DNA of 64,000 nucleotides from Bacillus sp. FJAT-22090 (GTDB lineage: Bacteria > Bacillota > Bacilli > Bacillales_A > Planococcaceae): assembly GCF_007676755.1 (NCBI RefSeq), contig NZ_VEBK01000008.1:1-64000 (forward strand), read 5' to 3'. Positions 42,215 through 50,141 of this stretch are shown here, piece by piece. Position numbers and translations under genes: made by a program. Positions within the stretch are counted from its first letter, which is position 1. Each line of letters starts with the position of its first letter. The notes beneath the pieces were generated by a model, which did not search any database, was not told the origin of the DNA, and saw only the letters and a program-made list of their open reading frames with translations.

Positions 42215-42249
42215 CCAATAAATTATACCATACCTTTAGGAGGATATAA

Positions 42250-43236
42250 ATGTTCAATTTATTAAAGAATAAAAGATCAATGCAACTAGTAGGAGTAAGT
42301 TTATTGGCTCTATCCTTAGCAGCTTGTGGTGGGGAGAAAGCTAGCAATGAACAAGCTGAAAAACAAACAACAAATACAGAACAAGCGGATGCAACTACTC
42401 GTACGTTAACAGATGCAATGGGAAACGAAGTAGCTATTCCTGCTGAACCTAAGCGTGTTCTTGCAACATATCTCGAAGATAATTTAGTTGCGTTAGGCAT
42501 TAAACCAATCGCACAATGGAGTGTAAAAGACGGGGCTAGTATACAAGGCTACTTACAAGGGGAATTAGAAGGTATTCCTACCATTCCTCATGATTTACCA
42601 TTCGAGGCTGTTCAAGAAGCAGCACCAGACTTGATCATTATGGACTCTGCAAGTATGGTGGAAGGTGGAAAATACGATCAATATAGCAAAATTGCTCCGA
42701 CTTACGTAATTGGTAAAGAAGTAAATAATGACTGGCGTGATGAATTATTACGAGTAGGAGAAATATTTGATAAAAAGGAAGAAGCTCAGAAAGTACTTGA
42801 CCAGTATGATACGAAAGCTTTAGAAGCAAAAAATACGATTGAAAAAGAGGTTGGTAACCCTTCTGTAGCTGCCATTTGGTTAGTAGGGGGTAAATTCTTT
42901 ATCGTAAGTGAAACACTTTCTAGTGGAGCGGTAATGTACGGTGATTTGGGATTAAAAGTACCGGATGTGGTAAAAGAAATCTCGGCAAGTGCTACTGGAA
43001 ACTGGAGTGCCATCTCGTTAGAAAAACTTGTAGAGTTGGACTCAGACTATTTATTCTTAATCGATAGCGATAAAGAAAGTGGTTCGACCGCTTTAAGCGA
43101 TGCTTTATGGAATATTGTTCCTGCCGTAAAAGCTGGAAATGTGTATGAGTTCTCCCCAGATGAAAGTTGGTTATATACAGGGGCGATCGCAAACAGTCAA
43201 ATGATCGACAATATTTTAAAAAGTATTGTTAAATAA
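42250..43236 (+). CDS. Siderophore-binding lipoprotein (FecB/BtuF family)
   Basis: 328 aa. Lipobox SLAAC (Cys22), low-complexity linker, then a periplasmic-binding-protein type III fold: TDAMGNEVAIPAEPKRVLA, AAPDLIIMD, VAAIWLVGGKFFIVSETLSSG, WSAISLEKLVELDSDYLFLI. Captures ferric hydroxamate or carboxylate siderophores (YfiY-like). ATG 42250 after TTAGGAGGATATAA. Forms the uptake system with the divergent permeases. Confidence 0.92.
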   Translation: MFNLLKNKRSMQLVGVSLLALSLAACGGEKASNEQAEKQTTNTEQADATTRTLTDAMGNEVAIPAEPKRVLATYLEDNLVALGIKPIAQWSVKDGASIQGYLQGELEGIPTIPHDLPFEAVQEAAPDLIIMDSASMVEGGKYDQYSKIAPTYVIGKEVNNDWRDELLRVGEIFDKKEEAQKVLDQYDTKALEAKNTIEKEVGNPSVAAIWLVGGKFFIVSETLSSGAVMYGDLGLKVPDVVKEISASATGNWSAISLEKLVELDSDYLFLIDSDKESGSTALSDALWNIVPAVKAGNVYEFSPDESWLYTGAIANSQMIDNILKSIVK

Positions 43237-43293
43237 CTAATAATTAGATGAACAGTATATTTGTTTGAACATAATAGATTTGTTCGCCGTATA

Positions 43294-43334
43294 AAACTCT
43301 AGATCAGAATTCCTTCTGATCTAGAGTTTTTTTA
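43294..43334 (+). terminator. Terminator of siderophore-binding gene
   Basis: Perfect 15-bp stem AACTCTAGATCAGAA / TTCTGATCTAGAGTT with a 4-nt loop and a run of seven T. Confidence 0.95.
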
Positions 43335-43335
43335 G

Positions 43336-43566
43336 ATAATTGGCTAATAGAAGAAGTAAATTCCAACCCATATGTTCTCTATGACTTTCTCAATTAGAAT
43401 AAAAACTGGTTGCGTTCAAACTGGGATTGGTTGCTCTCGTACCGGATTTAGTTGCTTTGGATGTAAAAATGGTTGCCCTCATCGAAGCATTGGTCTCCTT
43501 AAGCCATTAATTGGCTAATAAAAGAAGTTAATTCCAGCCTACATATCCTCTCTATGACTTTCCTCT
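43336..43566. repeat. 21-bp array bracketed by ~57-bp direct repeats (array C)
   Basis: Core GGTTGC or variant starts at 43408, 43429, 43450, 43471 and 43492, exactly 21 bp apart. The array is flanked by two copies of the same sequence (43336-43393 and 43508-43565: AATTGGCTAATARAAGAAGT, then AATTCC, CTCTATGACTTTC). The last unit runs into CTTAAGCCATTAATTGG, sharing TTAAGCCATT with array A. Confidence 0.85.
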
Positions 43567-43771
43567 AACTAACCATGTAATTTCCCTTACATTTGTACAT
43601 TAGTATAATGAAATTTTTCATAAAATAGGGCCATTTTTCAAAACAGATTTTCATTGTTTTGGAGGGTGGTTTCTTTTTATTTAAATAGAATGTTTGTTTT
43701 TTGAAGTTTTGGGGCAATACTGTGGCGAAATAAAAATGTTTTGCAGATTACTTGTAAAGGAGGAGTTTATA

Positions 43772-44539
43772 TTGAAATTTAGAACATTTTTTTTCATTAT
43801 ACTTTTAGTATTTTCCATGAATTCAGTGACCCAAGCGGCTAATATCTCTGAGGAAGGTATTAATGAATTTAATATTGCGTATGATTATCCACAAGATGAA
43901 GATTTACTTTTCCAGTATGCCCTAGAGCTGGGATTGGTCAATTATCCACCGACTGATATGAAAAAAGAACCCGAAATGTATACAGTCATTGAAGGGGATA
44001 ACTTGTATCGAATAGCACTAAAACATGATATTTCATTAGAGTCACTGATAGTTTGGAATAATCTTATGGGCGATTTAATACATCCGGGAGATGAATTGAT
44101 TGTAGGTGATGGCATGGAAATGGAAGTAGTTCATACAAAGCCGGATAGAAAGGTGGCTGCCGTATCCACGCCTATTGTGACGCCGCCTTCTGTTTCTTCT
44201 AAGCCAGTAGTTGTATCTTCACCTACGGAAATAGAAGAAGTGGAAGTGACAGAAGAAATTCTTGTTACCGCAACTGCCTATACAGCATATTGTGCAGGTT
44301 GTTCGGGGACCACAGCTTATGGAATTGATTTGCGCTCCAATCCTAACCAAAAGGTAATTGCCGTGGATCCAAGGGTTATTCCACTAGGTACTAAGGTTTG
44401 GGTGGAAGGATATGGGGAAGCGATTGCTGGTGATACTGGAGGAGCTATTAAGGGAAATAAAATCGATGTATTCATTCCATCTTATGAGAATGCGATGGAA
44501 TGGGGAGTAAAAAAGGTTAAACTTAAAGTGCTCAATTAA
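43772..44539 (+). CDS. Secreted LysM and 3D domain protein (cell-wall lytic type)
   Basis: 255 aa. Signal peptide (KFRTFFFIILLVFSMNSVTQA), one LysM domain (YTVIEGDNLYRIALKHDISLESLIVWNN, ~75-120), Val/Pro/Ser linker, and a C-terminal 3D domain (VTATAYTAYCAGCSGTTAYG ... VAVDP-type loop ... AGDTGGAIKGNKIDVF) carrying the three catalytic Asp of MltA/YocH-like proteins. TTG start 43772 after AAAGGAGGAG; the frame is open upstream to 43694. Probably a peptidoglycan-active YocH/Sps-like enzyme. Confidence 0.9.
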   Translation: MKFRTFFFIILLVFSMNSVTQAANISEEGINEFNIAYDYPQDEDLLFQYALELGLVNYPPTDMKKEPEMYTVIEGDNLYRIALKHDISLESLIVWNNLMGDLIHPGDELIVGDGMEMEVVHTKPDRKVAAVSTPIVTPPSVSSKPVVVSSPTEIEEVEVTEEILVTATAYTAYCAGCSGTTAYGIDLRSNPNQKVIAVDPRVIPLGTKVWVEGYGEAIAGDTGGAIKGNKIDVFIPSYENAMEWGVKKVKLKVLN

Positions 44540-44542
44540 TAA

Positions 44543-44581
44543 GGAATCCTGTGCAGAATATTCATCGCACAGGATTTTTTC
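44543..44581 (+). terminator. Terminator of 3D-domain gene
   Basis: AATCCTGTGC pairs with GCACAGGATT, followed by TTTTT. Confidence 0.9.
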
Positions 44582-44610
44582 AGTATCTTCTAGAGATGCG
44601 TCTTTAATCT

Positions 44611-44648
44611 AAAAAAAATAACCTCTTCCACAGCAGGAAGAGGTCGTA
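44611..44648 (-). terminator. Terminator of acyltransferase gene
   Basis: On the minus strand CCTCTTCC-N6-GGAAGAGG is followed by TTATTTTTTTT. Confidence 0.9.
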
Positions 44649-44649
44649 T

Positions 44650-45696
44650 TTATATATGAACTGGTTTTTTTGCACGGATATCTCCAAGAAAAAATTTTCC
44701 ATAGGGGATAAGTTTCTGAATAAGGATCGAAATTAGTATTGGGACAATTAATCCTAAAGTAGTAAATCCGATTAATCCGTATTGAAAATAGTCGTTCATG
44801 ATGATATCTGTAAAGATATGCAGGTACATAATAGCGATCGAGTGTTTTTCCACTTTCGCCAACCATTCTAGCGGTAGGGCAATCGTAAGCCTCTGGAAAA
44901 CTCCAATAATAACAATAATAAAAGCTATCGGTATTATTAAATCAAGCAAAAAATGATCGTAACGTAAAAACTTCATGCTTAAATGATAATCGATGAACCC
45001 TTTATAGTCCGCTACTAATGAGCTTATAACAACAAGTAGCGAACCTATTAACCATGGAAGGGTGATATTCATCCAAAGAGATTTTGCATAATATCCAAGA
45101 GAAAAATAGACGATTGCCATTAACACAACATCTAAATTCCATACCATTGGAATCGTTTGAGCTGCTTTTGCCGGAGAACCACTTAAAACATGCATGGCAA
45201 TAATACTTTCTAAATGAGCCAATACATAAAAGAATACTAATAATAAGATTTGTTTTACAAGGTTTAAGTATTTAGTCATCCAAGTGAATAATAAATATGT
45301 AAAAAATAATGTCGTTACAAACCAAAAGACACCGTAAGCCCCGCGTGCAAAACGCCCTGCTATAACAAGTTTCCATAAATCTTGTAAATACCAGGATAAC
45401 TCAAAGTTACCTAAAGCTAGTTCCAGACCGTAACGAATAAAAGTAATAACAAATAGGAAAAATAAATAAGGTACCATTAGCTGCATAAATCTTTTCTTTA
45501 TTGTAGTTTTAGGGTTTTGACCCTCTTTTATTTCCTTAAAAAATATACCACTTAATAAGAAAAAAGCTGGCATATGAAACCAGTAAATATATTTGATAAC
45601 TGGGAAATCTAGTTCTCCGGGATAATGACCGATCACAACTAAAATCATTAAAAATCCCTTTGTAACATCCACCCATGTCAATCTTTTTTGTGACAT
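44650..45696 (-). CDS. Membrane acyltransferase (acyltransferase-3 family)
   Basis: 348 aa, about ten transmembrane helices. The family starts LTWVDVTKGFLMILVVIGHY with the active-site His in the first helix, followed by FHMPAFFLLSGIFFKE. Usually O-acetylates peptidoglycan, teichoic acid, polysaccharide or a secreted product. ATG 45696 after TTGGAGGAAG. No polysaccharide genes adjoin, so the acceptor is unknown. Confidence 0.9.
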   Translation of the reverse strand: MSQKRLTWVDVTKGFLMILVVIGHYPGELDFPVIKYIYWFHMPAFFLLSGIFFKEIKEGQNPKTTIKKRFMQLMVPYLFFLFVITFIRYGLELALGNFELSWYLQDLWKLVIAGRFARGAYGVFWFVTTLFFTYLLFTWMTKYLNLVKQILLLVFFYVLAHLESIIAMHVLSGSPAKAAQTIPMVWNLDVVLMAIVYFSLGYYAKSLWMNITLPWLIGSLLVVISSLVADYKGFIDYHLSMKFLRYDHFLLDLIIPIAFIIVIIGVFQRLTIALPLEWLAKVEKHSIAIMYLHIFTDIIMNDYFQYGLIGFTTLGLIVPILISILIQKLIPYGKFFLGDIRAKKPVHI

Positions 45697-45803
45697 AAAT
45701 CTTCCTCCAAAGCATTATACTATATGTTTATTTAACCTATTTTAAGTGAATATAAACATATATTATATTTCAATACTATTACAAATTGAATGGAGTAGAT
45801 TAA

Positions 45804-46391
45804 ATGATTAGAGTAGTATGTTTCGGCGATAGTATTACAGCACGAAAGGAAGGCTATCCTTCCCCCATATTGACATATTTACTTTCTGAGAGGACGAAAG
45901 GCTATCATTTTATTAACGCGGGAGTTTCAGGAAATACGACTGATCAAGCAAAATTACGCTTTAAAAAAGATGTGCTGACAAAAAAGCCTGATGCAGTGAC
46001 GATTCTTTTCGGAGCGAATGATTCCGCTACACATAAGCTAGTTGACCTAGAAATGTTTAAACAGAATATATATGAGTTTACGAAGCAAGTCGGTCCCAAG
46101 AAAACGATACTTATAACCCCAGCTCCTGTAGATGAATCGCTCCAATCGAATAGAACGAATGTAAGGATGCAGCAATATGCTCTAGCGGTGAAGGAAGTGG
46201 CGGAAGTAACAGGTAGTTATTTTATCGATTTTTTCTCTGAGTTATACTCGAAGCCAAATTGTAAAGCATTGCTAAAAGGAGAAAAAGATGACGGTCTTCA
46301 TTTTGGAAAAGCAGGGTATGAAATACTTTCCGATTTAATTGTCCATAAGTTGAAGGAAATGAAAGAGACAGGGAAGAGACAAGGAAAATAA
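45804..46391 (+). CDS. SGNH/GDSL-type hydrolase
   Basis: 195 aa. Block I CFGDSITAR (nucleophile Ser), block III LFGANDSA (Asn), block V DGLHFGKAGY (Asp/His) are all intact, so a working esterase/lipase is expected. No signal peptide: cytoplasmic, comparable with isoamyl-acetate-type esterases. Divergent from the acyltransferase; acyl group transfer and removal may be linked, but that is speculation. Confidence 0.9.
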   Translation: MIRVVCFGDSITARKEGYPSPILTYLLSERTKGYHFINAGVSGNTTDQAKLRFKKDVLTKKPDAVTILFGANDSATHKLVDLEMFKQNIYEFTKQVGPKKTILITPAPVDESLQSNRTNVRMQQYALAVKEVAEVTGSYFIDFFSELYSKPNCKALLKGEKDDGLHFGKAGYEILSDLIVHKLKEMKETGKRQGK

Positions 46392-46531
46392 AAATATTGG
46401 CGGCAGAAGCCTGCAAGACAGCAGTAGGACAGGGATTTTTTCTTTCCTTATTAGTCTTTTACATTCCTTCTGTATTGAATCCTCCTTTCTGGAGAAGATA
46501 AAAGAAAGTATTTCAAGAGGAGTGTATAATT

Positions 46532-46942
46532 ATGTTACAGCTTCAAACAGACTTAGATGGAAAAACGGCGTATTTTGGACAACTGCAAAATAGCATTCAA
46601 AGTTTAGGCTATAGTATCGGTGGGAATTGGGATTATCATAAAGGAAGTTTCGATAATGTGTTATGGCGTGAAGCAGGAGAAACGATTTATTTAAGACTCC
46701 CATTTGAGGTGCTAGAAGGAGACTTAGATCATCACGAAGCTTATATTAGATTTCAAACTCCCTATGTTATTAAACATGTCGTGAACGTCGGTTTAGATAA
46801 CGATGAAAGCTCATTATTAACTACTGCGGGGTTCAATCAGTTTCAAGATCCAGTCGACCCGGATGGTAAAATTGAAAATAAAAATAGATGGGTTCATGCT
46901 GGAGAACAAGCAGTTGAACAAATTGTACGACTAGTACACTAA
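46532..46942 (+). CDS. yugN: YugN-like protein
   Basis: 136 aa matching the YugN family: WDYHKGSFDNVLWREAGETIYLRLPF, TPYVIKHVVNVGLD and NQFQDPVDPDGKIENKNRWVHAGEQAV. Function unknown. ATG 46532 after AAGAGGAGTG. Confidence 0.88.
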   Translation: MLQLQTDLDGKTAYFGQLQNSIQSLGYSIGGNWDYHKGSFDNVLWREAGETIYLRLPFEVLEGDLDHHEAYIRFQTPYVIKHVVNVGLDNDESSLLTTAGFNQFQDPVDPDGKIENKNRWVHAGEQAVEQIVRLVH

Positions 46943-46946
46943 TTTA

Positions 46947-46985
46947 TGAAAATCATTTCGCCCTTTCGCGGAGTGATTTTTTTAT
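46947..46985 (+). terminator. Terminator of yugN
   Basis: AAAATCA-TTTCGC pairs with GCGGAG-TGATTTTTTT. Confidence 0.75.
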
Positions 46986-47081
46986 GGATAAAAAATAAGT
47001 AAAAGTCTGTCTACTTACATTCTTTCCCCTATTTCTTTATAATAGAAGCAAATAGAAACGTACTTGAAAGGATAACGAACG

Positions 47082-47534
47082 ATGATATACGAGCGAATAA
47101 TTAATTCGGAGCAAGAAACGGAGACACTTGCTTACTCGATTGCTGAAAAGCTGAAAGCTGGTGATGTGCTTACTTTAGAAGGAGACTTAGGAGCAGGCAA
47201 AACAACTTTTACGAAAAGCATTGCTAAAGGGTTGGGGATAACGCGAAATGTGAATAGCCCGACATTTACGATATTGAAACAATACGAAGGACGTATCCCG
47301 ATGAATCATCTAGATGTATATCGCTTGGCTGATAGCGATGAGGATTTAGGGTGGGACGAGTTGTTTTACGGAGATGCAGTGAGCATTATCGAATGGGCTC
47401 ATTTAATAAAAGAAGATTTACCACCGGATCGGTTGGCGATTCAAATCGAGCATCTTGAAAATAATAAGCGAAAACTTTCATTTACTCCGTTTGGGAAACG
47501 TTATGAACAATTATGTGAGGAGCTTTTTAAATGA
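47082..47534 (+). CDS. tsaE: tRNA threonylcarbamoyladenosine biosynthesis ATPase TsaE
   Basis: 150 aa. Walker A LEGDLGAGKTTFTK, switch region NSPTFTILKQYEG and SIIEWAHLI near the C-terminus. Cycles the TsaB-TsaD complex in synthesis of t6A37 on ANN-decoding tRNAs. First of four overlapping genes; stop overlaps tsaB start. Confidence 0.97.
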   Translation: MIYERIINSEQETETLAYSIAEKLKAGDVLTLEGDLGAGKTTFTKSIAKGLGITRNVNSPTFTILKQYEGRIPMNHLDVYRLADSDEDLGWDELFYGDAVSIIEWAHLIKEDLPPDRLAIQIEHLENNKRKLSFTPFGKRYEQLCEELFK

Positions 47535-48217
47535 TTTGGTTAGGAATAGATACATCACATACACCGCTATCTGTTGCGGTCATGAAAGATGAACAAGTAC
47601 TTGCTTCGTTCCAATCTTCCGTTAAAATTACCCATTCTATAGGGGCGATGCCAGCAATAGAGGAATTGTTGAAAAAAGTAGATATACAACCCAACGAAAT
47701 AGATGCGATTGCTGTGGCGAAAGGACCTGGTTCTTATACAGGTGTACGAATTGGCGTAACAATTGGAAAAACACTAGCGTGGACTTTGAATATACCTATT
47801 TTTTCAGTATCAAGTTTACAAGTGTTGGCTGGAAATGTGCCATATTTTCCAGGAATCGTTTGTGCAATAATGGATGCACGGCGGGGGAATGTATTTGCAG
47901 GAATTTATGTAAATGGAGAAGTGGTGAAGGAATCCCATATGTCACTTGTAGAGCTACTAGCAACCGTGGATGAGATGGATCAACCAGTTATATTCGTGGG
48001 GATGGATGTAGATATACATTGGGACCCTATTAAAGAGGTGCTAGGAGATAAAGTACACCGAACAAATGGGGCTTTCGCTTTGCCAAATGCAGCTGTTTTG
48101 ATCGAACTTGCGAAAAAGCAAGAATCTTCAGAGGTGCATACGACTGTGCCAGAGTATTTACGCATAACGGAAGCAGAAGCAAACTGGATGAAAGAGCAGA
48201 AGAAAAATGATAACTAA
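47531..48217 (+). CDS. tsaB: t6A biosynthesis protein TsaB
   Basis: 228 aa, ASKHA fold without a full metal site: LGIDTSHTPLSVAV, KGPGSYTGVRIGVTIGKTLAW, DARRGNVFAGIY. Scaffold for TsaD. Overlaps tsaE (4 nt) and rimI (11 nt). Confidence 0.97.
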   Translation: MIWLGIDTSHTPLSVAVMKDEQVLASFQSSVKITHSIGAMPAIEELLKKVDIQPNEIDAIAVAKGPGSYTGVRIGVTIGKTLAWTLNIPIFSVSSLQVLAGNVPYFPGIVCAIMDARRGNVFAGIYVNGEVVKESHMSLVELLATVDEMDQPVIFVGMDVDIHWDPIKEVLGDKVHRTNGAFALPNAAVLIELAKKQESSEVHTTVPEYLRITEAEANWMKEQKKNDN

Positions 48218-48668
48218 TCAAACCATCACCTACCGAAAAATGACATTGGAAGATATAGATCATGTACTTTTAATAGAGGAAGAAGCATTTGCAACACCTT
48301 GGACAAGAGAAGCATTCGAGCATGAAATGACAACAAACTTATATTCCTACTACATAGTTGCAGAAACAGAAGAAAAAGAAATCATTGGATATTGTGGTAT
48401 GTGGGTTGTCATGGATGAAAGTCACATAACGAATGTAGCTGTTTCGGAACGTATGCGTGGTTTTAAAATAGGAGAAGGCTTGATGCGCGAAGCGATTCGT
48501 GTGGTGCTAGAACAAAAGGTTGTACTTATGACGCTAGAAGTACGAGTAACAAATGATATAGCAAAAAACTTATACTATAAGCTCGGCTTCCAAGACGGAG
48601 GCATACGTAAAAACTATTATACAGATACACAAGAGGATGCTCTTGTAATGTGGGTGGAATTTAAATGA
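48207..48668 (+). CDS. rimI: Ribosomal-protein-S18-alanine N-acetyltransferase
   Basis: 153 aa GNAT enzyme. [23 protein letters not shown] is the acetyl-CoA motif and [18 protein letters not shown] the C-terminal signature of RimI. Placed between tsaB and tsaD as in Bacillus ydiD. Confidence 0.95.
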   Translation: MITNQTITYRKMTLEDIDHVLLIEEEAFATPWTREAFEHEMTTNLYSYYIVAETEEKEIIGYCGMWVVMDESHITNVAVSERMRGFKIGEGLMREAIRVVLEQKVVLMTLEVRVTNDIAKNLYYKLGFQDGGIRKNYYTDTQEDALVMWVEFK

Positions 48669-49684
48669 CAAAAGATCAATATATATTAGGAATAGAAACA
48701 AGTTGTGATGAAACGGCAGCCTCCATTGTAAAAAATGGTTGTGAGATTATTTCCAATGTGGTTGCTTCTCAAATTGATAGCCATAAGCGTTTTGGCGGCG
48801 TAGTACCCGAAATTGCATCGAGACACCATGTGGAGCAAATCACAATTGTCATCGAAGAGGCGTTGAATCAGGCTGGAATGACACCAAAAGATTTGGACGC
48901 GGTAGCAGTGACAGAAGGACCAGGATTAGTAGGTGCACTTTTGATAGGCATAAACGCAGCGAAAGCTTTTGCCTTTGCAAACGGTCTACCATTAGTCGGC
49001 GTACATCATATTGCCGGTCACATTTATGCGAATGCGCTTGTGCAGCCGATGGAGTTTCCACTTTTGGCATTAGTCGTTTCAGGAGGCCATACGGAACTTG
49101 TATTGATGAAAGAAGATGGACAGTTCGAGCTAATCGGAGAAACGCGTGACGATGCGGCAGGAGAAGCTTATGACAAAGTAGCTCGAGTATTAAATCTTCC
49201 CTATCCAGGTGGCCCGCATATCGATCGATTGGCAAATGAAAGTGACGGTGCAGTAACATTTCCAAGAGCTTGGCTCGAAGAGGGATCGTATGACTTCAGC
49301 TTTAGTGGCTTAAAATCTGCAGTTATTAACTATCAACATAATGCGGAACAACGAGGAGAAGAAATCAATCCCAATCATCTTGCAGCGGGCTTCCAGGAAA
49401 GTGTTATTGAAGTGTTAACGGCAAAAACATTAAGGGCGGCGCGAGAATTTAATGTGAAGCAAGTAATTGCAGCAGGTGGTGTGGCCGCAAACAAAGGACT
49501 TCGCAAATCACTCGAAGAAACATTTGAAAAGGAAAATATCCCATTTTATATGCCCCCAATCTCCTTATGCACCGATAATGCAGCAATGATCGCAGCCGCA
49601 GGAAATTCTAAATTCTCTGCAGGAAAAACAGGTGATATGTCGATGAATGGTCGACCAGGAATGGAATTAAATAGTTGGAATTAA
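48665..49684 (+). CDS. tsaD: t6A biosynthesis transferase TsaD
   Basis: 339 aa. Start [10 protein letters not shown]; metal ligands in [10 protein letters not shown] (HxxxH, residues ~111-118); [18 protein letters not shown]. Transfers threonylcarbamoyl from TC-AMP to A37 of tRNA. ATG overlaps the rimI stop (ATGA). Full length. Confidence 0.98.
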   Translation: MTKDQYILGIETSCDETAASIVKNGCEIISNVVASQIDSHKRFGGVVPEIASRHHVEQITIVIEEALNQAGMTPKDLDAVAVTEGPGLVGALLIGINAAKAFAFANGLPLVGVHHIAGHIYANALVQPMEFPLLALVVSGGHTELVLMKEDGQFELIGETRDDAAGEAYDKVARVLNLPYPGGPHIDRLANESDGAVTFPRAWLEEGSYDFSFSGLKSAVINYQHNAEQRGEEINPNHLAAGFQESVIEVLTAKTLRAAREFNVKQVIAAGGVAANKGLRKSLEETFEKENIPFYMPPISLCTDNAAMIAAAGNSKFSAGKTGDMSMNGRPGMELNSWN

Positions 49685-49726
49685 ACGAAATCCTCTTTTC
49701 TTCGACAAGAAAAGGGGATTTTTTAA
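49685..49726 (+). terminator. Terminator of the tsa operon
   Basis: AAATCCTCTTTTCTT pairs with AAGAAAAGGGGATTT around CGAC, then T run. Confidence 0.92.
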
Positions 49727-49764
49727 CAGGTATTATTCCAGTTGTCAATAGAGAACATCCGTAC

Positions 49765-49935
49765 TTATGCACAGTTTGGGGATAATTTGTGCATAAGTTT
49801 AGTGTTTTCTATATATTGTGTATTATTTACACACAACTTTGTGGAAAACTACCTTTAAAATCTGTGGATAATGTGTATAAGTCTGTTGATATGTTGGTAT
49901 TACTTCGTTTTTCTTGTGAATAAATTTGTGGAAAA
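49765..49935. promoter_or_regulatory. DnaA-box cluster
   Basis: Exact TTATNCACA sites or complements at 49765-49773, 49788-49796, 49863-49871 (TGTGGATAA, the strongest form) and 49872-49880; one-mismatch boxes at 49827-49835, 49840-49848 and 49927-49935. Seven boxes in 171 bp of otherwise AT-rich DNA between tsaD and ydiF. In B. subtilis the gcp(tsaD)-ydiF gap is, as I recall, one of the known DnaA-box clusters that titrate DnaA. Confidence 0.8.
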
Positions 49936-50010
49936 GGTATTCGTGAAAAAAAGTACTTGACCAACATATATGGGCAAAAATCGACAAAATTTTAGCAGAG
50001 ATTTCGAGTG

Positions 50011-50101
50011 ACTTTCATCCCACATCATTGGGTTGCACTCACAGACCGCTGAGTTCCACTATGCATCATTAAGTTTCACTCAAACATTCTTTAATTTCAC
50101 T
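50011..50101. repeat. Short 20-21 bp array, GTTNCACT core (array D)
   Basis: CTTTCATC (50012), GTTGCACT (50032), GTTCCACT (50053), GTTTCACT (50073) and ATTTCACT (50094) recur every 20-21 bp. The GGGTTGCACTC unit links the GGTTGC arrays (A, C) with the GGTTCCACC units of array B. Ends at the ydiF terminator. Confidence 0.75.
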
Positions 50102-50103
50102 AA

Positions 50104-50141
50104 AACAAAAAAGACACCCGATTCGGGGTGTCCTTTTTATG
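50104..50141. terminator. Terminator of ydiF
   Basis: AAAAAAGACACCC pairs with GGGTGTC, T runs on both sides; works on the minus strand for the ABC-F gene. Confidence 0.9.

Noticed and set aside
49765-49935. Replication origin (oriC)
   Set aside because: DnaA boxes are present, but there is no dnaA, dnaN or DnaA-trio/unwinding element nearby; a titration cluster fits better.
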